From a bacterium (GTDB lineage: Bacteria; Electryoneota; RPQS01), in contig DASXUQ010000005.1 of assembly GCA_036504735.1 (NCBI GenBank), forward strand, positions 947,144-1,011,143: a stretch of 64,000 bases of DNA, given 5' to 3'. Shown here in pieces: positions 50,880-61,500 of the stretch (position 1 is the first letter of the stretch; the number at the start of each line of letters is the position of its first letter). The notes under the pieces are model-generated. The model was not told where the DNA came from. It saw only the letters and a program-made list of their open reading frames with translations, and did no database searches. The translations under genes were made by a program, and so were the position numbers.

Positions 50880-50902
50880 CACTGATTCTGAATCAGTGGT
50901 CA
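50880..50902. repeat. CACTGAT/TCAGTGGTCA hairpin repeat, copy 3
   Basis: CACTGATTC and GAATCAGTG form a perfect nine-base stem around a single T, continued by GTCA. Same unit as at 43106 and 44518. It follows the stop codon of the beta-flower gene by 11 bases. Confidence 0.6.
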
Positions 50903-50993
50903 AAGCTCTATCTTTCAAGATCGGCTATCTATAGTTCACTGACCGGTTACAACCTATAGTTCTTCCCGCGTTGCAAACTAATGGAGTGCGTTA

Positions 50994-51368
50994 ATGATTC
51001 TTGTGGATTGCGTTACCTATACAATCTTTGGTCTTTCATGCATCGCTCTACTGCATTTCGCATTTTGCTGGATTGCCTCATTCAGCGTTAAGAGCGAAAG
51101 GATGAGCTCGTGTGCCGAGTGCACATTCTTCACGCAAAAGTGCACACAAGTTTTCTGGTTTTGGTATCCTTTGGCTTCGGTGATTCCCCGAAGACGGAAG
51201 CTAGGTCTGATCTGTCCCTTCTGTTTCGACAGCGCCAGAACCGATGCAGCGAACGCCACGAAAGATATTAGCAGGCGATACATGAACCAAGTTGCCATTT
51301 CTTTGGTGGCTGCTCTGGCGGCCATACTTCTAGCACTCACAAAACACATCCTAAAGACTGGAGAATGA
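50994..51368 (+). CDS. Small membrane protein with Cys pairs
   Basis: A 124-residue protein with an N-terminal (residues 8-32) and a C-terminal (about 98-118) transmembrane segment. The part between carries CAEC and CPFC pairs in zinc-ribbon-like spacing. Its stop codon overlaps the start of the NTPase gene (ATGA), so the two proteins probably work together, with this one as the membrane component. Not recognised. Confidence 0.6.
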   Translation: MILVDCVTYTIFGLSCIALLHFAFCWIASFSVKSERMSSCAECTFFTQKCTQVFWFWYPLASVIPRRRKLGLICPFCFDSARTDAANATKDISRRYMNQVAISLVAALAAILLALTKHILKTGE

Positions 51369-53302
51369 CAATGGATCTCGGTGAATACGAATTGCTGCTT
51401 GATTACCTGCAGGAATCGCTCTCATTCGAAATTGATCAGGTTCATCCCACGAGTACTAAGCCAGCTGCGGACATATTCTTCAGCACGCTTTATGCCAATA
51501 CGCCTGATCTCGAGCGGCAAATACTGTCCAAGCTGTCCAATGGTGTGAACAGTTTCCTCGTAGTTGCTGCGCCGATTGGCCGCGGAAAAACAAGTCTACT
51601 GCGAAAGTGTATTAGATCTCTTTCGGACGAAACTCGGTGTTTCATCTTTGATTTTCGCTCTGAAATCGAAAGAACATATGGAATGCCCCCGGACAGCAGT
51701 AATCGCCACCGTGTGGTACGGGATCTATTCAAGGAGCAAATCGCAAGACAATTCCTGTCAGATGATGCGTTCAAGGTTAAGTATATATTTGAAGCACTGA
51801 TGTCAGAATTTTACGTAGCTCGCATGCAGAATTTGATTCTGAAATGGAAAGCGAAATTCAATAATCCGCATATTGGCGAGGATAGAACGAAGCTATGGCA
51901 GATCTTCTCTACCGAGTATCAGACGGTTGTCGAAGAGAGCAACTTTATTTCAGCGAACATCTCTTGCGCTAGCATGATAAAATGCATAATTCGTTCGCAG
52001 GAGATAAAGCAGTTTATTGTGGTACTGGATAACGTCGACCCGCTCGATCCTGAACTTCAGCCCGTTCTCTTCTCCGTTGCCATCGACATTTTCCACGGAG
52101 GCGAAAGATCATTTAATGTTGTAGTGGCCGTCCGCGAAAAAAACCTCCTTAGATTTGAGTTGAATGCCCATGGTGGAGGCGTAATAGAAGTCGTCTCACT
52201 CGAGTCGCATGCAACAGAACGGACTCGGCCGATTCGCATGACTCCGCCAACAATGGAATTTGTGAATGACATGCTGAACAGGAGGTACCTCTATGCAACG
52301 GAACGCTTCGCGCGAGGGAGGACAACGCAGGTCCTTGACGTGTTTAATCAACTGAAGCCAAGAATATCAATGCGCTTCGTTGAGGAAAAGATATTTAGCA
52401 TATCGAATAACAACTTTAGGCAGATGTTGGCGTTAAATCATGACTTCATTTCTTACATGTTCCATCTTGCCGCTAACAGGGTGATACTGAATGAGCGGGG
52501 AAAGGTAGAAATCAGTGACCAGAGTTTCAAGAGCTATTTGTACCGATGGATATACTCTGTGGCGAATTTGAAGCACGAAATGCTGCTGGACGTGTCCGAC
52601 AAATACGAACAGTACAGCAAGGGAGCCCTTGCAGAACCCTTTGCATGTGATATTGACCTCATGGTGATCGCATGGCTGGCGGCTGCGCAGAACCGCAATC
52701 TGCGAGTTGCCAACGCAATCTCTGATTTCAAGAAGATCGGCGTATCGGAACAGTTAGTTCTTGAGAGCATCTTCAGGCTTTATAACGTTCAAGTCGATCA
52801 TCGGTACGTAGAACTCGGTGACTCCGAGGCAATGGTGAGTTGGGCAGAGTTGGTTGCTGGCAATCCTCGGATCATTCTCATGCCCCTGGGTAACGAATTC
52901 GTCGGCTTTACAATCACCAAGTTCGAGTTCTTGTATCATTGCTTAGCGTACCCGCATTTGCTCTCTATCGATTCTCCAGAAATGATGGTTCCTGCAAATG
53001 AGGATATTGAATCGAAAGTGAATGTCATTTATGAATTCCTAGAGACCATGAAGAAGGCACACGTGTCAGCTCTTCAGTCCATCAAGCAGGCGTGTTTCGG
53101 TCAACGTCTAGATTGGGAAGAGCATTATCGTGACCAGTTCTGTGTCGACGGACGCTTGGTCCTGGAGAGGATTGCTTTGAGCCATTACTCTCACGTCAAG
53201 GCCTTTCGATTGAAGAGCAAGATCGAAAACCGTTATAGAGATTTGATCGAAGGTTATCAAGCTCAGGCAGAGCTGAAGAGAAAACTGCAGTGGCCCAATT
53301 GA
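51365..53302 (+). CDS. Large P-loop NTPase (STAND/AAA-like)
   Basis: A 645-residue protein. Walker A is APIGRGKTS (near residue 68) and Walker B FIVVLDNVDP (near 219), followed by VVVAVREKNLLRF, a sensor-type strand. The remaining 400 residues are helical and probably form a winged-helix and sensor region. The fold fits STAND or ORC-like NTPases used as switches in defence systems. It is coupled to a two-helix membrane protein, suggesting a sensor-effector pair. No known system is matched with certainty. Confidence 0.7.
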   Translation: MTMDLGEYELLLDYLQESLSFEIDQVHPTSTKPAADIFFSTLYANTPDLERQILSKLSNGVNSFLVVAAPIGRGKTSLLRKCIRSLSDETRCFIFDFRSEIERTYGMPPDSSNRHRVVRDLFKEQIARQFLSDDAFKVKYIFEALMSEFYVARMQNLILKWKAKFNNPHIGEDRTKLWQIFSTEYQTVVEESNFISANISCASMIKCIIRSQEIKQFIVVLDNVDPLDPELQPVLFSVAIDIFHGGERSFNVVVAVREKNLLRFELNAHGGGVIEVVSLESHATERTRPIRMTPPTMEFVNDMLNRRYLYATERFARGRTTQVLDVFNQLKPRISMRFVEEKIFSISNNNFRQMLALNHDFISYMFHLAANRVILNERGKVEISDQSFKSYLYRWIYSVANLKHEMLLDVSDKYEQYSKGALAEPFACDIDLMVIAWLAAAQNRNLRVANAISDFKKIGVSEQLVLESIFRLYNVQVDHRYVELGDSEAMVSWAELVAGNPRIILMPLGNEFVGFTITKFEFLYHCLAYPHLLSIDSPEMMVPANEDIESKVNVIYEFLETMKKAHVSALQSIKQACFGQRLDWEEHYRDQFCVDGRLVLERIALSHYSHVKAFRLKSKIENRYRDLIEGYQAQAELKRKLQWPN

Positions 53303-53810
53303 ACACGTTGATGAGAGGTGCGCAGAACGCGGTGTCTGTAAATGCAGTCTTCTTAGTTTCTGCCTCCGCAGGCACACACGTACGTCGAGTACGCTTCATT
53401 AATGAGATCGGCAATGTGTCTGCTTTTCGGCTTGACAGAGGCAAGTCGGCAAACATGTTTGATTTCTCATCGAAGAAGTGATCGCAAACTCGGCATATTG
53501 CAGACCGCAGGTTTCAGTATCCTATCGATCTCCTGTCGATGCAGAGATCTACCGGTCGGCAGCGAATACCAACCAACTGTCGACACTCGCACAAGACTCA
53601 TACTGAGCGGTAATATTCAGTTTTGCCGTTCGGGAGCGGGTCACAGACATATGTCCCTATTCGTGAAGTAGCAGGAAGAATCACCGTCCAACCTCAGATC
53701 AACTGGCACCACGCCAGTGTGTTGTGCCACGCGAAAGCTGCACACTGTGAACCTACACACTGATCCTGTATCAGCATCCATGGCTGCCTAGCTTGGATAG
53801 AAATCACCGC
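53303..53810. other. Intergenic region
   Basis: About 500 bases with no frame that has coding features. CTGGCACCACGCCAG near 53705 is a small inverted repeat. Nothing else is recognised. Confidence 0.4.
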
Positions 53811-53836
53811 AAAAGAAAGCCCCACGGATGCGGGGC
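53811..53836 (-). terminator. Terminator after the ImmA/IrrE-like gene
   Basis: On the minus strand GCCCC-GCATCCGT-GGGGC is followed by TTTCTTTT, about 30 bases beyond the stop codon at 53867. Confidence 0.75.
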
Positions 53837-53866
53837 ATGAATCACATGTCGTTTCTATCGCAAGCG

Positions 53867-54829
53867 TCAGGATGTCTTCCACCTCAAAGCCACCTTCAGA
53901 TCATTGCACTGATTCCACGGAACTAAGCCTTGCTTCTGCAGTCGGCCAACCACAATACCAAGTGCGATACCTTGTTCTGATGCGAACCGGCGGATGAACT
54001 GTATCCTCTCCGTCCCGTATCTCTTGAAGTGTCTGATATCATTGCCTTGGATTCGCCAGAAGACGTCGCTCGCGAAATCTTCCCAGGCATCGTCAGGAAT
54101 GAGTATTGAAGACGCCCATCGGTTCGCCTCCTCTTCTTTCTGGTTGTCCTTTTCAATGTCCGTAGAGTCTTCCGATTCCACGAAGATGTCAGTCCGGCCA
54201 TGGAGGAGAATATGAGCGGACTCGTGGAAGAACGTAAACCAGACTTGATCGTCACTCTTTCCTCGAAGACACATCTGGACCAAAGGCCTCCCATTGGCAA
54301 GCCACCGCGTCGCACCGTAGACTCGAATGCCGAGGAGCTCATGGGTGAAGGCAAGCGCAACTCCACTCCGCGAACATTCTTCCCTCATCTTTGAAATCGC
54401 TTCGTTGAAAGGAGCGATGGTCAAGCCTCTCATTTCCCCCAGCGCAGCATTAAACGTGTCGATGTCGTAGCTTGCCGTTTCGATGCGTTGAGCATCTAGA
54501 TGCCCCTTCCACAGCCAGGCAGCTAAAGCAAACCTCGCCGGCGACTGGCTGATTGCTGCCTGCCGAAATGCAGTTCTGAGTCCAACTGCACGTTCCCATG
54601 ACCATTGATCCTTGGACGCGATCCTGAAAAAGGATAACAGCGCACGGATGGTATCAATCTCTCCTTGCTGTGGCTCGATCCAACCCAGCCGCATCATCTC
54701 CTTAAACGGGAAACTCTTCAGCCACTGACGGTAGGAAGCAATTTCGATCTCAATGGCTTCGGCTTCTTTTTGGCGCGCTAAGAACTCACGATAGTTCTGT
54801 TCAAGATTCAGCCAGAAATGGCTGGGCAC
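53867..54829 (-). CDS. ImmA/IrrE-family metallopeptidase part of a split HigA-type antitoxin
   Basis: A 320-residue frame starting with GTG directly after an in-frame TGA. It contains the zinc-protease motif FHESAH with a downstream EEEANRWAS, as in ImmA/IrrE. The first residues, VPSHFWLNLEQNYREF, are the usual continuation of a HigA-like helix-turn-helix (GVPxxFWLNLE). The TGA stands where the family has Gly (GGA to TGA by one change), so the original protein was a single HTH-ImmA fusion. If translation restarts at the GTG, the peptidase may still be made. Confidence 0.75.
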   Translation of the reverse strand: MPSHFWLNLEQNYREFLARQKEAEAIEIEIASYRQWLKSFPFKEMMRLGWIEPQQGEIDTIRALLSFFRIASKDQWSWERAVGLRTAFRQAAISQSPARFALAAWLWKGHLDAQRIETASYDIDTFNAALGEMRGLTIAPFNEAISKMREECSRSGVALAFTHELLGIRVYGATRWLANGRPLVQMCLRGKSDDQVWFTFFHESAHILLHGRTDIFVESEDSTDIEKDNQKEEEANRWASSILIPDDAWEDFASDVFWRIQGNDIRHFKRYGTERIQFIRRFASEQGIALGIVVGRLQKQGLVPWNQCNDLKVALRWKTS

Positions 54830-55033
54830 TCACTCGCTCCCAACGAAATCAAGGGCCGTTTCGGACGTGATCGGTCCTCCCTTGTGGATGATCTCGCTGA
54901 CATGTTTGGGAGATCGACCGATTCGAGCAGCCAAGTCAGCTTGGGACATTCCTAGAGCTTCGAGGGTCTCATGCAGCGTAAGTCCAGGTGGCAGGACTCT
55001 GGTTCTGCGGTACTGGTTTTGAATGCCAATCAT
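54830..55033 (-). pseudogene. HigA-like HTH part, cut off by a nonsense codon
   Basis: MIGIQNQYRRTRVLPPGLTL, then a helix-turn-helix (LGMSQADLAARIGRSPKHVSEIIHKGG) and ITSETALDF, stopping at TGA (54832-54830). It is in frame and directly contiguous with the ImmA/IrrE-like part. The toxin gene upstream is also broken, so the whole module seems to be decaying, although a free 67-residue HTH protein could still bind its operator. Confidence 0.7.
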
Positions 55034-55366
55034 GGTAGTCAACTACCTCAAGGATTTCGACGGCAGTAATGGCTTGTCAGATCCACTCGCCACGATGATT
55101 CTATATGACATGAGGATCACCCACTGGACGGAAGATGAGCCGGAGCTTACCTGACACGGTGAGCGCAAATTGTCCGCGCCGGTCATAGAGTAGAGGATGG
55201 AATGTTCCAAACGGGAGCTTGTTCAGGCCGCAAACGTGCTGACCGCGCGGAGCGGGTCCAGCCTGAGGTTGAGGCGCAGCGCCGGTTGACCTCCCCACCT
55301 TCGCATCGCGCGGGCAAGATCGCAACAGTCTCTTTGAAGGCGAAGTGAAGAGAAGATGATGTCCAT
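55030..55366 (-). pseudogene. Degenerate RelE/HigB-type toxin
   Basis: From ATG at 55366 the frame reads MDIIFSSLRLQRDCCDLARA and RRWGGQPALRLNLRLDPLRA, typical of the HigB-like toxin N-terminus, then hits TGA. The rest is in another frame: LPFGTFHPLLYDRRGQFALT, GKLRLIFRPVGDP, then two stop codons separate it from AITAVEILEVVDYHD, the usual toxin C-terminus. So there is one frameshift and at least two nonsense mutations. The end overlaps the antitoxin start, the normal toxin-first order of HigBA. Confidence 0.75.
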
Positions 55367-56019
55367 GGGCCTTTGAACGTGGAGCTTAAGCCATTAGGTT
55401 AATGAGATGCGGACTTATGTCTGAAAATGCAAGTCTGACCCGTTCCATATATAGTGCTGACTTTGCAACGTCTAGTATTAATAGCATGCGTATCATCATG
55501 AATACTGCCGCATTCGTTCGTCCATTTAGTTAACCTCCAGCAGACCAAGATTGGCTGGCGTTCGGATTGTCGCTTCAAAGCACCACGCCGAGCGAATAAA
55601 CACCGTTTGCAGATCGGTGTTGACGTGGGCGGTTTCAAGAGACTGCAACGGATAGCGAGGCTATTCGGCGCGAGTTTCACCCACGCGCAATTTGAGCCAC
55701 GCGGTACAGTCACACCTCGCTCATTTACAGGGACGAGTAACCGCATCGATGTGGAGCTATAGTAACCGACTCAAATAGGCCACCGGCCAATTCTGTAATA
55801 CATGTTTTCCAGACATGCATGGATTGTGAATTCGTACTCCTGAGACGCCTAAACTTCAGAACGAATCAATCGCGGTTATCAACCCCCGACCAACTTCCAA
55901 GCATGTCGCGGTGATCACCGGTGATGTTCAGTACGTGATGTGTTCTTCTTTGTTTCGTCCGCCTCACGTTCCATGGAAAGTGCCTTTTCTTCATCCACAT
56001 AACTATCGCTGGAGTATCC
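55367..56019. other. Intergenic region at the probable right side of the island
   Basis: About 650 bases without a supported gene; a 115-codon minus-strand frame (55399-55746) has no coding features. I searched by eye for a copy of the tRNA-Glu 3' end (GGTTCGAATCCCCTAGGCGG) and found none, so the right boundary of the element remains unproven. Confidence 0.4.
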
Positions 56020-57993
56020 ATGCGTATCCGACTTCTGCTCTTATCGCTGTTCTGTCTCTGCGCGGCCATGTCTATTGCCGCCGTGCCGCCGCTGCTCAAT
56101 TATCAGGGCCTGTTGGCGAGCATCACCGATGTTCCCGCCGACACGACTCTATCCATGACGTTTCGGCTCTATGACGGATCGGCACCAGGCGCAACACTGC
56201 TCTGGAGCGAGAACCACGCGACGATCACGGTCATCAAGGGATTGTTTGATGTCATCCTCGGCGCGACGACGGCCTTGCCGGACAGCATCTTCAACCGCAG
56301 TGAGCTGTGGATGGGAGTCGTGCCGGGCAGCGACTCGGAACTCAGCCCGCGGACGCGATTGGTCTCGGCAGGGTACGCTTTCCGGGTGGGTACCGTGGAT
56401 GGAGCGAGCGGAGGACGTGTTGCGGGAAATCTCACGGTTTCCGGAAAGGCAAGCATCGGAATCGGGAATTCGAACGCAGGCAACTACTCGCTCGCGGTTG
56501 GGGAGAACAATCTTGCGCTGGGCGACCATTCCGTGGTATTGGGTGGAGCCAACAACAGAGCGCGGGGCGATTACTCGACAGTCGCGGGCGGGGGGAGTCT
56601 CTCCCTATCCGATTCCAATTTCACGCACGGGTACGGCGCGACAGTAGGCGGCGGGAGCAGAAACGGCGCCATCGGTGATCATGCGGCGATAGGAGGGGGC
56701 ACTTCCAACACTGCGAACGGTATCAGCGCCACTGTGAGTGGCGGCGTATCCAATACCGCGAGTGGCGGATGGTCCACTACTGGCGGCGGCGAAGACAATA
56801 CAGCCAGCGGGGGTTATTCGGTAGCCGGTGGCGGGACTCTCAATAACGCCGGCGGATCATACGCGGTCGTTGCCGGCGGCTATAGCAACGAAGCGACTGT
56901 CACATCGTCCACCGTCAGCGGTGGCTATGATAATCAGGCTGCCGCAGACAAGGCTACGATTGGCGGCGGTGGCAGCAACGTGGCAAGCGGAAACCAGTCT
57001 ACGATTGGAGGAGGGTATAGTAATCAGGCAACCGGTCAGCGCGCGACAATTGGCGGAGGATACGGCAACACGGCCGCAAGCGGCGCCACTGTGGGCGGAG
57101 GAGAATCCAATCAAGCAACCAGCAGCGGGGCCACTGTCGCCGGTGGGCAGTCTAACACGGCGAGCGCCTCATACACGGCCATTGGCGGCGGTCAGTATAA
57201 CACCGTCAGCGACGGATCCTACGCGACGGTGGCCGGAGGATTCCGCAACGATGCCACTGGCGGGCGGGCAACCGTCGGAGGTGGCGGCTGGAATCACGCG
57301 CGGGGCAACTACAGTGTAGTCGCCGGCGGAGGCGGCTCAAGCGCGGCAGACAGCAACTTGGCGACCGGCACGTGGTCTGTCGTGAGTGGCGGGAGGCGAA
57401 ACATGGCAAGCGGAGACCAATCCACGGTGGCGGGCGGCGATAGCAATACCGCCCAAGGCGTCTATGCGTTTGCGGCTGGCCGACGTGCCAAGGCTCTTCA
57501 CGATGGCTGCTTTGTCTGGGGCGACTCCTATAACGCGAGCATCTTGAGCACTGATATTAACCAGTTCCGCGTGCGAGCGACGGGAGGAGCTTGGTTCTAC
57601 ACGTCATCTGGCACGGATGGAGCGAGGCTTCCGGCAAACAGTTCGGCATGGATCTCCATATCAGACAGCACGAAGAAGCGAAATATCCGTCTGGTGGACA
57701 CCGAGGATATTCTGAAGCGCGTGGCAACTCTGCCGATCAAAAGGTGGAGCTACAAAGTGCAAGATCCTTCGATCGAGCACATTGGCCCTATGGCACAGGA
57801 CTTTTGGTCGCTCTTTCACGCAGGCGACGACAGCCTGGGAATTTCCACGATTGATCCTGCCGGGATTGCTTTGGCGGCGATTCAAGAGCTGAATAAGAAG
57901 GTCGAGCGGGCGGATGCGCTGGAGGCAGAAGTCCGCGAATTGCGAGACATGGTGCTGGAACTCAAACGGGCATCACAGGCGAAGGGGGACTGA
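56020..57993 (+). CDS. YadA-head-like repeat adhesin with S74 chaperone domain
   Basis: A 657-residue exported protein. A signal peptide (MRIRLLLLSLFCLCAAMSIA) is followed by a beta domain and then by more than twenty short repeats of the form A-T-V-x-G-G-x-x-N-x-A (YadA/Hep_Hag head repeats, residues about 150-490), which form a trimeric left-handed beta-roll. The end (LPIKRWSYKVQDP, HIGPMAQDFW, then a coiled coil) is a peptidase-S74-type intramolecular chaperone domain as in phage tail fibres and related surface proteins. GGAG precedes the ATG. Probably an adhesin or surface fibre. Confidence 0.85.
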   Translation: MRIRLLLLSLFCLCAAMSIAAVPPLLNYQGLLASITDVPADTTLSMTFRLYDGSAPGATLLWSENHATITVIKGLFDVILGATTALPDSIFNRSELWMGVVPGSDSELSPRTRLVSAGYAFRVGTVDGASGGRVAGNLTVSGKASIGIGNSNAGNYSLAVGENNLALGDHSVVLGGANNRARGDYSTVAGGGSLSLSDSNFTHGYGATVGGGSRNGAIGDHAAIGGGTSNTANGISATVSGGVSNTASGGWSTTGGGEDNTASGGYSVAGGGTLNNAGGSYAVVAGGYSNEATVTSSTVSGGYDNQAAADKATIGGGGSNVASGNQSTIGGGYSNQATGQRATIGGGYGNTAASGATVGGGESNQATSSGATVAGGQSNTASASYTAIGGGQYNTVSDGSYATVAGGFRNDATGGRATVGGGGWNHARGNYSVVAGGGGSSAADSNLATGTWSVVSGGRRNMASGDQSTVAGGDSNTAQGVYAFAAGRRAKALHDGCFVWGDSYNASILSTDINQFRVRATGGAWFYTSSGTDGARLPANSSAWISISDSTKKRNIRLVDTEDILKRVATLPIKRWSYKVQDPSIEHIGPMAQDFWSLFHAGDDSLGISTIDPAGIALAAIQELNKKVERADALEAEVRELRDMVLELKRASQAKGD

Positions 57994-57995
57994 CT

Positions 57996-58529
57996 ATGAA
58001 GAGACATTACTTCTGCACCGGCTGGCTCCTTATCGTCAGTATAGTGTATGCCCAGCCGCAAAGCGAGCACTTCCGGATGCTCAAGTCGGCCACGGCGGGT
58101 GGAGGCAGGGCAAGCGCGTCCGAACGTTTTCGCATGACAGCTGTTTACGGGCAGTCCACTCCTCCGGGGCGGTCGCGCGGCGCGGTGTTTCAGATGAACG
58201 CGGGTTTTCTGACTCCGCTGCTCTCGGTCTCGACGCTGAGTCCGATTCAGCGATTGATTCTCCAGCCGCAAGCGCCCAACGTGTGGCTCTACTGGGAGCC
58301 GGTTCCCGGTGCACATTCCTACGCCGTCCACGCCGACAGTACGATGTCCTTTCTCCCCCGTGAGACGAACCTGCTGGGCACGACGATGGACACGGTGTTT
58401 GTGGATGTGAACCCGCTGGGTGGACCGTCAAACCGAAGATTCTATTCAGTGATACCGAGCACGGTGCCACTGCGCGCGGTCGGCTCAACGAGCAACACGA
58501 GCCGGCGCGTCAGCCGGCATCCGTATTGA
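57996..58529 (+). CDS. Small secreted protein
   Basis: A 177-residue protein with a signal peptide (WLLIVSIVYAQ). The middle part (FRMLKSATAGGGRASASERFRM) and the end (VWLYWEPVPGAHSYAVH, then FVDVNPLGG and RRFYSVI) form an Fn3-like domain also found at the C-terminus of the next gene product. It starts two bases after the adhesin stop codon with GGGGGA upstream, so the two are co-translated; it may assist secretion or anchoring. Confidence 0.75.
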   Translation: MKRHYFCTGWLLIVSIVYAQPQSEHFRMLKSATAGGGRASASERFRMTAVYGQSTPPGRSRGAVFQMNAGFLTPLLSVSTLSPIQRLILQPQAPNVWLYWEPVPGAHSYAVHADSTMSFLPRETNLLGTTMDTVFVDVNPLGGPSNRRFYSVIPSTVPLRAVGSTSNTSRRVSRHPY

Positions 58530-58595
58530 TGCTTTGTGATGGCACTTAGTCGAAGTAACTTCACCACATACAATTCTTGAGCAGAGGAAAGTATC

Positions 58596-61500
58596 ATGAA
58601 CAGATCTGGAAAGATGTGTCGTTTGTTTTCCCTGGCGCTGATCTTGTTATGGGGAATCGCCGCGCTGCCCGCGCAGGTCGTGGACCCTTCATGGCAACGG
58701 ATTTCGGGACACGGGGTGGGGTATTCACTGGAGTTTCCCGCCGACGGATGGTATGCACGACTGATCGCGACGAGAGGCAACGTCCCGGAGTTCGTGACTG
58801 TGGAACAGACGGAACTCACAAGCACATCGGGCGCGCGCATCAGCGTGGATGTCTGGGAGGATCAATCCAATGGAAGTCTTGCGGATTGGATAGATGATCA
58901 TCAGAAGATTCTCGGATTCAAGTCAAGCGAAATGACTCCGGCGAGCGCGTCCGAGCTTCATGTCGGCGCGTTTGAACATGCAGAGAATACGCAAGGGATA
59001 CAGGCCTACCCATCGCGAAGCACCTTTTTCAAGCACGGCAAAGACGTATTCGGTATTCGATACCACGAGGCGGACAACGGGGCTGCGGAGCCCATCTACG
59101 GTCATTTACTGGAGACATTGACTTTTGAGCGGGACGCGCTTATGGCTCTGCAGCAGGAAGACAGCGTCGCGGGAAAGGGCCGGTCTCCGATACTGGTTTA
59201 CGAATGTGCGGGACATTACGACGACTGTCTGTGTGGGGCTTATAATCCTTATCCATGCTGCTCAAACCCGCAAGGCAATTGCACGTGGTGGGCGTGGGAT
59301 CGTGCTTGCTGCGTGTGGAATGACAACCTGCTCGGTGGCGTGAGCTGGGGTAACGCGACGTCGTGGGCCGGCTACGCAACATCTCATGGTTATACCGTGA
59401 GCGCGACGCCAGCCGTGAACACAATTGCCTGCAACAGCAGCGCCGCTGGCGGCTTAGGTCATGTCGCGTGGGTTGTTCAAGTCTCCGGTTCGCAGGTACA
59501 GGTGACCGAAATGGGTTGGTGCTTGTGGGGGACAGTACGAACAACGTGGTACAATACGAGCTATTTCGACCAAGGTTTTATTTATCCCATGGGTGGGGGA
59601 TCAAGTATTACCTTGACAAGCCCAAATGGTGGGGAGAACCTCTGTGTCAATCAGCAGACCACGGTGCAGTGGCAGTCGTCGGGTATTCCCGGCAATGTTC
59701 GATTGCGGCTCTACCAGGGCAGTACAAACGAGGTTGATGCACTGGGATGGATCGGGACAAACCTTCCAAACACCGGTTCATACCCGTGGATTCCCGGAAC
59801 TGACCTCACGACAAACTGCAATTACTATGTTAAGGTGGAAGATCAGGCGCAGACAACCCGCGACTTCTCCAATGCGGCCTTTTGCATCTCTGATCTGACG
59901 GAATGGGCGTTGAGCGTCTCAGCGACGGACAACAACTGCAATAACATTGCGATCACTTGGAATGATGTTTCGAACGAGACAGGCTACAAAGTCTATCGAA
60001 ATGGTGGTCAGATTGCGACGCTCGGCATAGATGTGACTAACTATACAGACACCCCAGGGTCCGGCTGTTACTTGTACACCGTGCGTGCATACAACACTTG
60101 CGGAGATGGACCGCTATCATCGTCGGACCAAGGTTGCCGATTAGGTACTCCCGCCCAAGTGAGTGGCGTCACCGCGACCGACAACAACTGCAATAACGTC
60201 GTAGTGACATGGACAGATCAGTCCGGCGAAAACGGCTACTACGTCTATCGCAACGGCAGTCAGATCGGGTCTGCAGGTGCCAACGTCACGATTTACACCG
60301 ATAACACGGCGTCCCAAGGGGTTACGTGTAGTTATGCGGTAGCGGCCACCAACACTTGCGGCACGGGTTCTCAATCGGTTTCCGACAACGGCACAAGACT
60401 AGCCACTCCGGTCCAGGTCGCAGGCGTCGCCGCGACCGACAACAACTGCAATAATGTCGTGGTGACATGGACAGATCAGTCCGGCGAACAAGGATACCGC
60501 GTCTATCGCAACGGTAGCCAGATCGGGACCACCGGTGTGGATGTGTGTACCTACACAGACGCTCCAGCGGTCGGAACGTACACATATTCTGTGGGCGCAT
60601 ACAACGCCTGCGGCGACGGGACACTCTCCGCGACGGATCCGGGGACGCGCCTGACCACGGTCGGTCAGGTCACCGGAGTGTCCGCGACGGATGATCATTG
60701 CGCGGACATTGTGATCACGTGGACAGATCGCAGTGGAGAGAATGGCTACTACGTCTACCGCGGCGGCAGCCAGATCGCACAGACCGGCGCCAACGTGACG
60801 ACCTACACCGACGCACCTTCGGCTGGCACTTACAACTACACCATCGCGGCATTCAACGATTGCGGTACGGGAACGCCATCCGCTATCGATGGCGGGGCGC
60901 GGCTGAGTGCGCCCGTTCCAGTAAGCAATGTGATCGCGAGCGATAACATTTGTACGGGTATCACCGTTACCTGGTGGGACGTCTCCGGTGAAAGTGGTTA
61001 CTACATCTATCGGAACGGATCTCAAATCGGCGATGTGTCCGCGAATACGACGACATTCAACGACGCTCCACCGTCCGGCACTTACGCTTACACCGTGCGC
61101 TCTTATAACGGCTGTGGAACCTCCACGGACTCCAATTTGGATAACGGCACGCGCCTGCCCGCCGTATCCGCACCGTCCACTTGCGCGGCGAGCGACAACA
61201 GTTGTCAAAGTGTCACCGTAACCTGGATAGATAATTCGACAGGTGAGACGGGTTTTCATATTTTCCGCGACGGCAGCCTTGCCGGATCCGCAGGCGCTAA
61301 TGCGCAGACATTTGATGATACGCCGCCGTCTGGAAGCTATCTCTACACGGTGCGGGCCTACAGCGGCTGCGGCGACTCGTATCCCTCGAACAGCGACCAA
61401 GGGACACGCCTTGCCGGACTACTTGCGCCGCTCAATTGTGTGGCATCGGACACAGGTTGCAGCGGAGTGAACGTCAGCTGGACGGACAACGTGACGGGTG

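Noticed and set aside
54820..54840. TGA read as Gly (alternative genetic code) in the HTH-ImmA gene
   Set aside because: Many genes in the window end in TGA with good overlaps to the next start codon, so TGA is an ordinary stop; a nonsense mutation is simpler.
55399..55746. 115-codon minus-strand frame as a gene
   Set aside because: No start signal, no domain, biased composition, lies in the probable border region.
55367..56019. Right attachment site (copy of the tRNA-Glu 3' end)
   Set aside because: No matching stretch was seen here or elsewhere downstream; the boundary may lie outside the window or be decayed.
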